From Pseudomonas sp. AB6 (GTDB lineage: Bacteria > Pseudomonadota > Gammaproteobacteria > Pseudomonadales > Pseudomonadaceae), in the NCBI RefSeq assembly GCF_034314105.1, contig NZ_JAVIWJ010000001.1, positions 1,048,501 through 1,112,500 of the forward strand: 64,000 nucleotides of DNA. Direction: 5' to 3'. Shown here piece by piece: positions 56,380 through 64,000 of this stretch. The notes under the pieces were generated by a model. The model did no database searches and was not told where the DNA came from. It saw nothing but the letters and a program-made list of their open reading frames with translations. The position numbers and the translations under genes are program-made. Within the stretch, counting starts at the first letter, position 1; every line of letters begins with the position of its first letter.

Positions 56380-57729
56380 ATGTCCAAGCCTGTAACCACT
56401 TTTGCCGCTGTTCAGGGTTCGAACGCGGGTGCAAAAAGCCACAGTGACAAGGGAAGTCGCTACGTCCAGTTGATGCTGTTGGTGCTGGCCGCCGGGGCGA
56501 TCTACCCGATCCTGTACCTGCGGCAGGTCTACCAGACCACCATGCTTGAGGTGTTCCAAATCAACCACAGCGAGCTGGGTTATCTGTACTCGATGCTGGG
56601 GACGATTTTCTTGCTCAGCTACTTGCCGAGCGGCTGGCTGGCGGACCGGATCGCGCCACGCTTTTTGATTTTCTTTTCACTGGTGGCCACTGGAGCCCTG
56701 GGGCTCTGGTACTCCACGGCGCCGTCGATGATCGGTCTGATGATCATCTTCGGTTGCTGGGGGCTGACCACTGGCCTGACGTTCTGGGCCTCGGTGCTCA
56801 AGCGGGTGAAGATGATTGCTCACCACACTGAACAGGGCCGGTTCTTCGGTATCCTCGACGGCGGTCGCGGCCTGGTGGAAGCCTTGCTGGCGACGGTTGC
56901 TTTGGGGCTGTTCGCCTTCGCCACCGAAACCCGTGGCGAGTCTGCCGCTGAAGGCTTCAAGCACGTGGTCTACCTCTACGCCATCACCTGTATCGCCATC
57001 GGCTGTGTGCTGGTACTGATCAAAGATCCGAAGTCGATGGAAGACACCGCGCCAGTGGAGAAGGGCAAGTACAACCTGCTCAGCGACCTGGCCACGCTGG
57101 TAAAAATCCCGGAGCTGTGGCTGGTGACAGCCATTGTGTTCTGCGGTTATCACATCTTCTGGGCCACCTACAGTTTCTCCGATTACCTTCAGGGCGGCGG
57201 TATGACCGCGGTCATGGCCGGCACCATCACCACCATCAAGTTGTGGATGCGTCCGATTGGCGGGATTGGCGGCGGCTGGCTCGGTGACAAGTTCTCGAAC
57301 ATCTCGGTGCTGATTGTGGCGCTGTTCTTCGCGACACTGGCAATGGTCGGCCTGGTCGTGTTCCCGGCGCTCAACAGCATGGGCCTGTTGATCGGTACGG
57401 TGATCTTCATCGGCCTGATGACTTACGCGATTCGCGGCTTGTACTGGGCGATCCTCGACACCTGCAACATACCGCTGCGCATCACCGGCCTGGCCATCGG
57501 CATCGTCTCGGTGGTTGGTTACCTGCCAGACGCTTTTATTCCGTTGATCAACGGCTACCTCACCGAGCATTTCCCCGGTGCCGTTGGTTACAAGCTGTAT
57601 TTCGGCTACATCGCTTTCGTCGGCCTGCTCGGGACTCTCGCGGCCCTGACCTTGCGTGCTCGTATCAGCCGTAAATCTGTGATCAAGACTTCTTTGATCA
57701 AGACTTCTTTGAATAAAACAGGTGCCTGA
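56380..57729 (+). CDS. MFS transporter, phthalate/glycerol-phosphate-porter-like
   Basis: This 449-residue protein has 12 predicted membrane helices, with GWLADRIAPRFLIFFSLVAT as the loop 2-3 motif and FFGILDGGRGLVEALLATVA. The GxLDGGRG segment recalls the OPA/ACS branch of anion porters. The C-terminus ends in a short repeat (IKTSLIKTSLNKT) generated by an AAGACTTCTTTGA duplication. It lies 83 bp after the aldehyde dehydrogenase gene and 1 bp before the enolase-family gene. Confidence 0.85.
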   Translation: MSKPVTTFAAVQGSNAGAKSHSDKGSRYVQLMLLVLAAGAIYPILYLRQVYQTTMLEVFQINHSELGYLYSMLGTIFLLSYLPSGWLADRIAPRFLIFFSLVATGALGLWYSTAPSMIGLMIIFGCWGLTTGLTFWASVLKRVKMIAHHTEQGRFFGILDGGRGLVEALLATVALGLFAFATETRGESAAEGFKHVVYLYAITCIAIGCVLVLIKDPKSMEDTAPVEKGKYNLLSDLATLVKIPELWLVTAIVFCGYHIFWATYSFSDYLQGGGMTAVMAGTITTIKLWMRPIGGIGGGWLGDKFSNISVLIVALFFATLAMVGLVVFPALNSMGLLIGTVIFIGLMTYAIRGLYWAILDTCNIPLRITGLAIGIVSVVGYLPDAFIPLINGYLTEHFPGAVGYKLYFGYIAFVGLLGTLAALTLRARISRKSVIKTSLIKTSLNKTGA

Positions 57730-57730
57730 G

Positions 57731-58948
57731 ATGAAAATCGTCGCCCTTGAAACCCATATCGTTGCCGTACCGCCGCCGCACATCGGCGGTATGTACTGGC
57801 TGTTCGTCAAGCTCAAGACCGATTGCGGTATTGAAGGCGTCGGCGAGATCTACGCCGCGACTTTTGGCCCCAAAGCGATGCTGCCGATCATCGAAGACGT
57901 GTTCGAACGCTACTTGCTGAATCACGACCCGCACCACATCGAACGCTTTTTCCGTCAGGCCTATTCCAGCGGTTTCACCCAGCGTCCGGACCTGACGATG
58001 ATGGGGGTGGTCAGCGGCCTTGAGATGGCCTGCTGGGACATCATCGGTAAAGCGGCGAATAAGCCGGTTTATGAACTGTTGGGCGGCAAGGTCAACGAGC
58101 GCCTGCGTTCCTACACCTATTTGTACCCGGTCAACAGTAAGGGCGAGTACGACTACGACGACCCGGACCTGGCTGCCGAATGTGCGATCGAGAACATGAA
58201 CAAAGGTTTCACCGCCGTGAAGTTCGACCCGGCCGGGCCTTACACCGCCTACTCCGGGCACCAGATCTCGCTGGAAGTGCTAGAACGCTGCGAAACGTTC
58301 TGCCGCAAAATTCGCGAAGCGGTGGGCGACAAGTGCGACCTGCTGTTTGGCACTCACGGGCAAATGGTCCCATCGTCAGCGATTCGCCTGGCCAAGCGCC
58401 TGGAGAAGTACGACCCGCTGTGGTTCGAAGAACCGGTGCCGCCGGGTCAGGAAGACGCCATGGCGCAAGTCGCCGCCAAGACCACAATCCCGATTGCCAC
58501 CGGCGAGCGTCTGACCACCAAGTACGAGTTCTTCAAGCTGTTGCAGGCTGGCGGTGCGTCGATTCTGCAGATGAACGTGGCGCGCTGCGGCGGACTGTTG
58601 GAAGCCAAGAAGATCGCAAGCATGGCCGAAGCCTATTACGCGCAAATCGCCCCGCACCTCTACAACGGGCCGATTGGTGCTGCGGCGAGTTTCCAGTTGG
58701 CGACCTGCACACCGAACTTCCTGATTCAGGAAAGCATCATGACCTGGGGTGGTTTCCATGCCGAAGTCCTGACCAAACCGTTGCAATGGGAAGACGGCTA
58801 CATCATCCCCTCTACCGAGCCGGGCCTTGGGGTAGAGCTGAACATGGACGTGGTGCGCAGGCATTCGCCGTACATCGGCGAGCGTTTGCACCTGCAAATG
58901 GCGCCGACTCCGGCAGACGTCAAAGACACATCGCCGGCCAGAGGCTGA
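57731..58948 (+). CDS. Enolase-superfamily enzyme (mandelate racemase/muconate lactonizing type)
   Basis: This 405-residue protein has an N-terminal capping domain and a (beta/alpha)7-beta barrel. Likely catalytic residues are Lys164 (VKFDPAG), His209 (FGTHGQM) and His309 (APHLYNGP). The metal ligands include Glu233 (WFEEP) and Glu259 (TGERL). Acid-sugar dehydratases usually have D-x-H where this has G-T-H, so the first metal ligand differs or is elsewhere. The substrate is probably an acid sugar or its lactone. I use ATG 57731; an upstream GTG at 57722 is possible. Confidence 0.85.
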   Translation: MKIVALETHIVAVPPPHIGGMYWLFVKLKTDCGIEGVGEIYAATFGPKAMLPIIEDVFERYLLNHDPHHIERFFRQAYSSGFTQRPDLTMMGVVSGLEMACWDIIGKAANKPVYELLGGKVNERLRSYTYLYPVNSKGEYDYDDPDLAAECAIENMNKGFTAVKFDPAGPYTAYSGHQISLEVLERCETFCRKIREAVGDKCDLLFGTHGQMVPSSAIRLAKRLEKYDPLWFEEPVPPGQEDAMAQVAAKTTIPIATGERLTTKYEFFKLLQAGGASILQMNVARCGGLLEAKKIASMAEAYYAQIAPHLYNGPIGAAASFQLATCTPNFLIQESIMTWGGFHAEVLTKPLQWEDGYIIPSTEPGLGVELNMDVVRRHSPYIGERLHLQMAPTPADVKDTSPARG

Positions 58949-59014
58949 CGCAAAATGGCGTAACCCCGTTCCCACAGGGTTTGCGCCTGACGGTTTATTT
59001 GGACAATGACTTAA

Positions 59015-60622
59015 ATGACATACGACTACATCATCGCGGGCGCAGGCGCCGCGGGCTGCATCCTCGCCAACCGGCTTTCGGCCTCGGGGAAATATACGGT
59101 GTTACTGCTGGAGGCGGGCGGCAAGGACAGTTCCCTGTGGTTCAAGATCCCGGTCGGCTTCGCCAAAATGTATTACAACCCGACCTTCAACTGGATGTAC
59201 TACAGCCAACCGCAAAAGCAGCTGAATAGCCGGAAAATCTATGCCCCGCGCGGCAAGGTCCAGGGCGGTTCGGGCTCGATCAACGCGATGGTCTACGTCC
59301 GTGGCCAGGCCCATGACTTCGACGACTGGGCGGCCAACGGCAATGATGGCTGGGGCTTCAAGGACGTGCTGCCGTACTTCCGCAAACTGGAAAACCATCC
59401 ACTGGGCGACAGCGAATACCACGGTGGCAGCGGCCCGATCAGCATCACCCCGATGAAGGGCCAGACTCATCCGATCTGCGATGTGTTCCTCAAGGGGTGC
59501 GACGAACTCGGCTATCCGCACAGTGATGACTTCAACGGCCCGAAATTCGAAGGCTCGGGCATCTACGACGTCAACACTAAGGACGGCCAGCGCAGCTCCA
59601 GTAGTTTTGCGCATCTGCATCCAGCACTCAGCCGCCCGAACCTGACGGTCGAGCATTACGCGCTGGTGGACCGGGTGTTGTTCGAGAACGATCGGGCCAG
59701 CGGCATTTCCGTAACTCAACACGGCCTCGTCCGCACCTTTCAGGCGCGCAAGGAAGTGATCCTCTGCGCCGGTGCCGTCGACACACCGAAGATTCTGCAA
59801 CTGTCCGGTGTCGCCGATAAGGCGTTGCTAGCCAGGCACCAGATTCCGCTGGTCAAGCACCTGCCGGCGGTGGGGCAGAACCTTCAGGATCACCTGTGCG
59901 CCAGTTACTACTACAAAGCTAATGTCCCGACGCTTAATGACCAGCTCAGCTCGCTGTTCGGCCAGCTCAAGCTCGGCCTCAAATACCTGCTGACCCGCAA
60001 GGGTGCCTTGGCGATGAGCGTCAATCAGGCCGGTGGTTTCTTTCGTGGCAACGAGGCGCAGGCCAACCCGAACCTGCAGCTGTACTTCAACCCGTTGTCG
60101 TACCAGATCCCGAAAAACAACAAGGCCAGCCTCAAGCCCGAGCCGTATTCCGGTTTCCTGCTGTGCTTCAACCCGTGTCGGCCGACCAGCCGCGGGCATA
60201 TCGAGATCAAGTCGAAGAACCCTCGGGACGCGGCACTGATCGACCCCAATTACCTGAGCACGCAAAAGGATATCGACGAAGTGATCCAGGGCAGTCGGCT
60301 GATGCGCAAAATCATGCAGGCGCCGGCCTTGAAAAGCATCACGGTTGCGGAAGTGCTGCCCGGGCCAGTGGTCGAAAGCGACCAGCAGATGCTGCAATAC
60401 TTTCGCGAAAACAGCGGTTCGATCTATCACCTGTGCGGCTCATGCGCGATGGGTGCGGATGTACAGAAGTCGGTGGTCGATAAACGGCTTAAAGTCCATG
60501 GCATCGATGGCTTGCGCATCGTCGATGCGTCAATTTTTCCCAATGTGACGAGCGGTAATATCCACGCCGCAGTACTGATGGTTGCGGAGAGGGGCGCCGA
60601 CCTGATTTTGCAAGACGCCTGA
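59015..60622 (+). CDS. GMC-family FAD oxidoreductase (choline/alcohol dehydrogenase-like)
   Basis: This 535-residue protein has an FAD-binding front (YDYIIAGAGAAGCILANRLS with GxGxxG), the GMC signature 1 region (GKVQGGSGSINAMVYVRGQA), signature 2 (CAGAVDTPKILQLSGV) and a C-terminal active-site block (YHLCGSCAMGADVQKSVVDK, then PNVTSGNIHAAVLM) with His and His/Asn. It oxidises an alcohol to an aldehyde, which the neighbouring aldehyde dehydrogenase could take further. A terminator lies 80 bp downstream. Confidence 0.9.
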   Translation: MTYDYIIAGAGAAGCILANRLSASGKYTVLLLEAGGKDSSLWFKIPVGFAKMYYNPTFNWMYYSQPQKQLNSRKIYAPRGKVQGGSGSINAMVYVRGQAHDFDDWAANGNDGWGFKDVLPYFRKLENHPLGDSEYHGGSGPISITPMKGQTHPICDVFLKGCDELGYPHSDDFNGPKFEGSGIYDVNTKDGQRSSSSFAHLHPALSRPNLTVEHYALVDRVLFENDRASGISVTQHGLVRTFQARKEVILCAGAVDTPKILQLSGVADKALLARHQIPLVKHLPAVGQNLQDHLCASYYYKANVPTLNDQLSSLFGQLKLGLKYLLTRKGALAMSVNQAGGFFRGNEAQANPNLQLYFNPLSYQIPKNNKASLKPEPYSGFLLCFNPCRPTSRGHIEIKSKNPRDAALIDPNYLSTQKDIDEVIQGSRLMRKIMQAPALKSITVAEVLPGPVVESDQQMLQYFRENSGSIYHLCGSCAMGADVQKSVVDKRLKVHGIDGLRIVDASIFPNVTSGNIHAAVLMVAERGADLILQDA

Positions 60623-60702
60623 TTCGTTGCATATTGATCGAAAAACCTTGGGAGCCTGTTCGGAAAGCACCCACTGCGAGTCTCCCTCCAGAGATTTGCG
60701 CG

Positions 60703-60731
60703 GCCCGGTACTCACAGTATCGGGCTTTTTT
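60703..60731 (+). terminator. Intrinsic terminator after the GMC gene
   Basis: GCCCGGTAC pairs with GTATCGGGC (one G-T pair) over a 5-nt loop and is followed by six T. Confidence 0.85.
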
Positions 60732-61106
60732 ATGTTCGTAAAATTCACATGAGTCATCGGTTTTCGTGCTCGCTTCGTCTATTGGCAGGGTGCGAAAGGA
60801 CATAGTGCTGCCTCCGGCCCCTACCTCTTCGAGCTGAGCGTATTCCTCTGTTAATAGATAAGTAATCGCATCGCTTGGGGAGATGAAGTTCAAGGTAGAT
60901 AGAGCGCAGAAAATCACTAGGCGACTTGAATAGCATTTCGCTAATGTGCGGCGTTACTTCGCGTAGTTTTTAGCTCAAAAAAAGCCGCGATTTCTTCGCT
61001 GAGTAGAGATTCATTAAAGTATTTACAATGTGAGATTATTAACATTTAATGATTTAAATGTAACATTTTCGCAGCTGCCTCGCTGCACCTTGGAAAGGAC
61101 ATTGTT
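60732..61106. other. Intergenic region upstream of deoC
   Basis: There is no gene I can support. The right third is A/T-rich and contains a palindrome (61042-61061). The left part has short leftward open frames without ribosome sites. Confidence 0.55.
61042..61061. promoter_or_regulatory. Candidate operator upstream of deoC
   Basis: ACATTTAA and TTAAATGT are perfect inverted repeats separated by 4 bases, 46 bp before the deoC ATG, in an otherwise A/T-rich promoter region. It is a plausible site for a nucleoside-responsive repressor, which is not encoded in the window. Confidence 0.55.
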
Positions 61107-61787
61107 ATGCCAGCCTCGACTTCCGCTTTTGCCGCCTACATAGACCACACACTGCTTGCTGCCGACGCGTCGCAAGCCGCCATTCGGCACCTGTGTGAAG
61201 AGGCGATTGAGCACGGTTTTAAATCGGTGTGCGTCAATAGCGCCAACGTGCCATTGGCCGTGGAGTGTTTGCGCAATACATCGCCGTTGGTGTGCGCCGT
61301 TATCGGCTTTCCGTTGGGGGCGGGGTTGAGCGTAGCTAAAGCGTTTGAAGCCAGCGCTGCCATCGAGGCTGGCGCCAGTGAGATAGATATGGTGCTTAAT
61401 GTTGGTTGGCTTAAGGATGGCTTACTGAATCAAGTGCGTGAGGACATCGCTCAAGTGTTCAACGCCTGCAAAGGGGTAACGCTCAAGGTGATTCTTGAAA
61501 CCGGCCTACTCAACGAGGCAGAGAAAATTCATGCCTGTGAAATCTGTCGCGACTTAAAAGTTGGCTTCGTCAAAACCTCTACCGGCTTCGGACATGGTGG
61601 CGCCACATTGGATGACGTACTGCTGATGCGCCGGGTGGTCGGCCCGGACATTGGCGTCAAAGCATCGGGTGGTGTGAGAGATGCGGCCACCGCACAAGCC
61701 ATGCTCGACGCCGGCGCAACTCGCTTGGGTACTAGCTCCGGGATTTTTATCGTCAGTAACGGCCAGGTCGCGGCGAATGCGTATTAA
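61107..61787 (+). CDS. deoC: Deoxyribose-phosphate aldolase
   Basis: This 226-residue class I aldolase splits 2-deoxyribose 5-phosphate into glyceraldehyde 3-phosphate and acetaldehyde. Key residues match DERA: Asp95 (EIDMVLNVG), the Schiff-base Lys156 (GFVKTSTGF) and Lys185 ([10 protein letters not shown]). The length is normal for the short bacterial form. ATG 61107 follows GGAAAGGA. It stands alone, without deoA, deoB or deoD neighbours in the window. The acetaldehyde released could feed aldehyde dehydrogenases such as those upstream, though no operon link exists. Confidence 0.95.
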   Translation: MPASTSAFAAYIDHTLLAADASQAAIRHLCEEAIEHGFKSVCVNSANVPLAVECLRNTSPLVCAVIGFPLGAGLSVAKAFEASAAIEAGASEIDMVLNVGWLKDGLLNQVREDIAQVFNACKGVTLKVILETGLLNEAEKIHACEICRDLKVGFVKTSTGFGHGGATLDDVLLMRRVVGPDIGVKASGGVRDAATAQAMLDAGATRLGTSSGIFIVSNGQVAANAY

Positions 61788-62068
61788 TTTGATGTGGGCG
61801 ATTGGAGAGCCCTTCTTGGTGATGCTCGTCGGCATTGGTTAGGATCTTAAAACATGCGGCAGCATCAAATTAGAGCCGGGAATTCACTCATCGCGGCAGG
61901 CGATTGCCACTTATAACGCTGACTAGAGAATTAAGCTTCGACGGCGATTTGTACTTAAGGGTATAAAACTATTGAATAAAAAAGCGAAAAGCTTTGAATG
62001 ACACGTTCAGCGCCGACTTGCTAGCAATCACTAAGATGAGTACTGCCAGTTCCTGGCATGGAGCGCTG
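61788..62068. other. Intergenic region before the diguanylate cyclase gene
   Basis: This 281-base stretch has no gene or clear terminator. It is A/T-rich near 61950-61985 (GGGTATAAAACTATTG), which may include the promoter of the next gene. Confidence 0.45.
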
Positions 62069-64000
62069 ATGAGCATTCGTCCTGTGACAGACGCCCTGCG
62101 GCAGCCAAAAGCTGATAACGTCGTGATACCTCAATCAACGAGCAAACAGGGATATGGGATGACGGCTGTTGGTCGTGAGGATTCGATCAAGCACTTATTA
62201 GATGCCGCGCGTAATTGGCCGCATTCAACTGCCTGGGCGGTGTACCGAGCGGGCGAGCAGTTACATCTAGTGGGACAGGGTGATGCACGCGCGCAGTGGC
62301 CATCCATTATTGCCAACGAGGCGTTCGAGAATTTCTGCGCAGGGCGATTGTATTGCTGGCCGACTGGGTCGGGGGAAAGTGTTTTGGGTTGGCTGTTGGC
62401 GCCGCTGGATGACGCTGACGAGCCGGAACTTGCCGATTTCGCATTGCGCTTGGGCCGTCAGGTGCAAACGGACACGTTAGCACGCGCTCAGATCACTCAA
62501 CGCGTTCTGTATGAAATTACCTACCTTGCTAGCTCTACCCGCGACCGATCAGTATTCCTGGTGGGTATTCACCAACTTCTTGCGACGCTGATTGATGCGG
62601 AAAATTTCTACCTCGCGCTCTATGATCCGCACACGGGCAAGATTGCGTACCCGTATTACGTCGACATTATTGATGTTGATGCTTTGGAATCCGAGAACTA
62701 CGAATATCTGGATCCCACGCACCTTTCGATGACCGGGCAAGTACTCACGTCGGGTCAGCCGCTGCTGGTTGATGCCGCCGAGATCCGAGCTGCACAGGCC
62801 GAGGGTCGTTTTTTCTGCGTAGGTGATCGTCCTCAGTTCTGGATGGGGGCACCGCTTAAAAACGCCTCCGACGAAGTGTTCGGTATGTTGGCGATGCAGG
62901 TATATGACGTGTCTCGCATTTACAGTGCGGAAGACCGAGCGTTGTTTTTGGTAGTGGCACGTCATGTCGCAATGGCGCTCGACCGGCTTTTGCATCGAGC
63001 GGACCTTGAAGAGACAGTCATGCGCAGGACACTGGAGCTCTCGGCGCTCAATGATGCACTGCGCCAAGAAGTTGCCGACAGGGAACGTGCCGAGCACCTA
63101 CAGAACGTATTGTTCCAGATTGCTGAACTGTCCAGCCGCCCTGGCGATATGGCTGAGTTGTTTCGGAGTTTGCATGGAATCGTCGGTGATTTACTGTTTG
63201 CGAAAAATTTCTACATCGCGCTATTTGACGAAGCTACCTCAGAGGTCACCTTTCCTTACTACGTCGATGAGCAGCTTGGCGGGCGTCCGTTTGCGCGCCG
63301 TGGCCAGCGAGGGTTTACGGAGTATGTAATTCGCCAACGGCAGCCTTGTCTGATCGACGCCGCAGAGGCATCGCGCTTGAAGGATAGGGGTGAAATCGAT
63401 ATTTTCAGTGATGCTGCCCTATCTCAATCTTGGCTCGGCGTGCCGTTATTCGAAAATGATGTGGTTCGTGGCGTGTTGGTGGTGCAGAGCTACAGCACCC
63501 AGTTCAGTTACTCTATGCGTGATCAAGAATTACTGACTTTTGTGTCACGGCACATCGACACCGCATTGTCCCGACGCAGTGCCGCAGATGCGATTCACAC
63601 GGCCAATCTAAAACTTGAAGCCCGGGTTCAGGATCGTACCCGTGAACTTGATAATGCGAATGCCAAGTTGCAGCACGAGAACTCCCATGACGGATTAACC
63701 GGCCTTCCAAATCGGACCTACCTGCAACAGAGTCTAGACGCCGCTTGGGTGCGTTTTGGCAAGAATGGCCGACCTTTAGCGGTAATGTTTATCGATTTGG
63801 ACCGTTTCAAAGTCGTCAACGATAGCTTGGGCCATCATTTTGGTGATTTGCTGCTGTGTGAGGCTTCCTATCGTTTGCGCGGCTGTTTGCGCGAATCCGA
63901 CTTACTGGCGCGATTGGGCGGAGATGAGTTTGCGGTCATGGCACCTGAAGCTCCGCTTGAAGTAGTAATCGATATTGCGGAGCGTATTCTGGCTGCGTTC
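62069..64000 (+). CDS. GAF-GAF-GGDEF diguanylate cyclase (3' end cut by window)
   Basis: The frame stays open from ATG 62069 (GGAG 6 nt upstream) to the window end, 644 codons. Residues 1-155 are an N-terminal sensory region of unknown fold. Two GAF domains follow (about 160-310 and 350-510; NFYLALYD and NFYIALFD are equivalent strands). A coiled-coil linker (LEARVQDRTRELDNANAKLQ) leads to a GGDEF domain starting at HDGLTGLPNR. The active site GGDEF (617-621) and the inhibitory RxxD (608-611, RESD) are intact, so it should make cyclic-di-GMP with product feedback. An EAL domain may follow outside the window. Confidence 0.93.
   Translation, partial: MSIRPVTDALRQPKADNVVIPQSTSKQGYGMTAVGREDSIKHLLDAARNWPHSTAWAVYRAGEQLHLVGQGDARAQWPSIIANEAFENFCAGRLYCWPTGSGESVLGWLLAPLDDADEPELADFALRLGRQVQTDTLARAQITQRVLYEITYLASSTRDRSVFLVGIHQLLATLIDAENFYLALYDPHTGKIAYPYYVDIIDVDALESENYEYLDPTHLSMTGQVLTSGQPLLVDAAEIRAAQAEGRFFCVGDRPQFWMGAPLKNASDEVFGMLAMQVYDVSRIYSAEDRALFLVVARHVAMALDRLLHRADLEETVMRRTLELSALNDALRQEVADRERAEHLQNVLFQIAELSSRPGDMAELFRSLHGIVGDLLFAKNFYIALFDEATSEVTFPYYVDEQLGGRPFARRGQRGFTEYVIRQRQPCLIDAAEASRLKDRGEIDIFSDAALSQSWLGVPLFENDVVRGVLVVQSYSTQFSYSMRDQELLTFVSRHIDTALSRRSAADAIHTANLKLEARVQDRTRELDNANAKLQHENSHDGLTGLPNRTYLQQSLDAAWVRFGKNGRPLAVMFIDLDRFKVVNDSLGHHFGDLLLCEASYRLRGCLRESDLLARLGGDEFAVMAPEAPLEVVIDIAERILAAF

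Noticed and set aside
55082..56434. 450-codon leftward open frame opposite the aldehyde dehydrogenase
   Set aside because: Antisense to a complete aldehyde dehydrogenase with all catalytic residues.
1..64000. CRISPR array
   Set aside because: I looked for regularly spaced direct repeats and saw none. The CRISPR link in this window is the anti-CRISPR gene, not an array.

Overview
The window looks like a Pseudomonas chromosome, most likely of the fluorescens group. Support comes from GC-rich codon use, a REP-type inverted pair near 46.45-46.52 kb, GcvA-type LysR regulators and a GAF-GAF-GGDEF protein. About 40.3 kb of an apparently intact temperate prophage runs from the left edge to an attachment site at 40247-40294. 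Ordinary chromosome follows. The attachment site is the 3' half of a tRNA-Pro(GGG) gene. The intact tRNA, attL and the integrase should lie left of position 1.

Prophage layout. 1-4.5 kb is a lambda-like switch. A leftward promoter (PL) carries two operators. A leftward CI/LexA-type repressor gene has three operators of the same 13-bp consensus around its start, and a rightward promoter (PR) leads to a Cro-like gene. Two co-oriented genes downstream of the repressor occupy the position of lambda rexAB. 4.5-11.7 kb is a rightward early region: Rha-type regulator, replication proteins, many small overlapping genes, a Ref-type nuclease and a VRR-NUC nuclease. 11.9-21.6 kb holds holin-like genes, an HslV-like Ntn hydrolase, terminase, DUF4055 portal, scaffold, a P22-type coat protein and connectors. 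21.7-36.8 kb encodes a Mu-like contractile tail: sheath, tube, chaperone with a programmed -1 frameshift, tape measure, baseplate, fibre. It is interrupted by a P22 immI-like island (two Arc-family repressors plus an antirepressor) and by two leftward accessory genes. 36.9-38.9 kb has an SGNH-hydrolase lipoprotein accessory gene, a lambda-R-type GH104 endolysin and an embedded Rz/Rz1 pair.

The right end (38.9-40.0 kb, leftward) is the most notable part. It encodes an AcrIF11-like anti-CRISPR protein followed, with a 4-base overlap, by a small ribbon-helix-helix protein. Their promoter has a perfect 16-bp palindrome between its -35 and -10 elements. This is the architecture of an acr-aca operon, and the second gene may be an undescribed Aca repressor.

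Chromosome (40.9-64 kb). One cluster is a formaldehyde-activating-enzyme homologue, aldo/keto reductase, aldehyde dehydrogenase and MFS transporter, with a convergent LysR gene. Next come a leftward porin and a peptide-type ABC uptake system (ATPase, two permeases, Tat-exported binding protein). Then come a remnant of an M24 peptidase gene and a second LysR gene. A rightward set follows: aldehyde dehydrogenase, MFS transporter, enolase-superfamily enzyme and GMC oxidoreductase. Together these suggest uptake and oxidation of small organic compounds, but no substrate can be named. The window ends with deoC and a diguanylate cyclase gene cut by the right edge.
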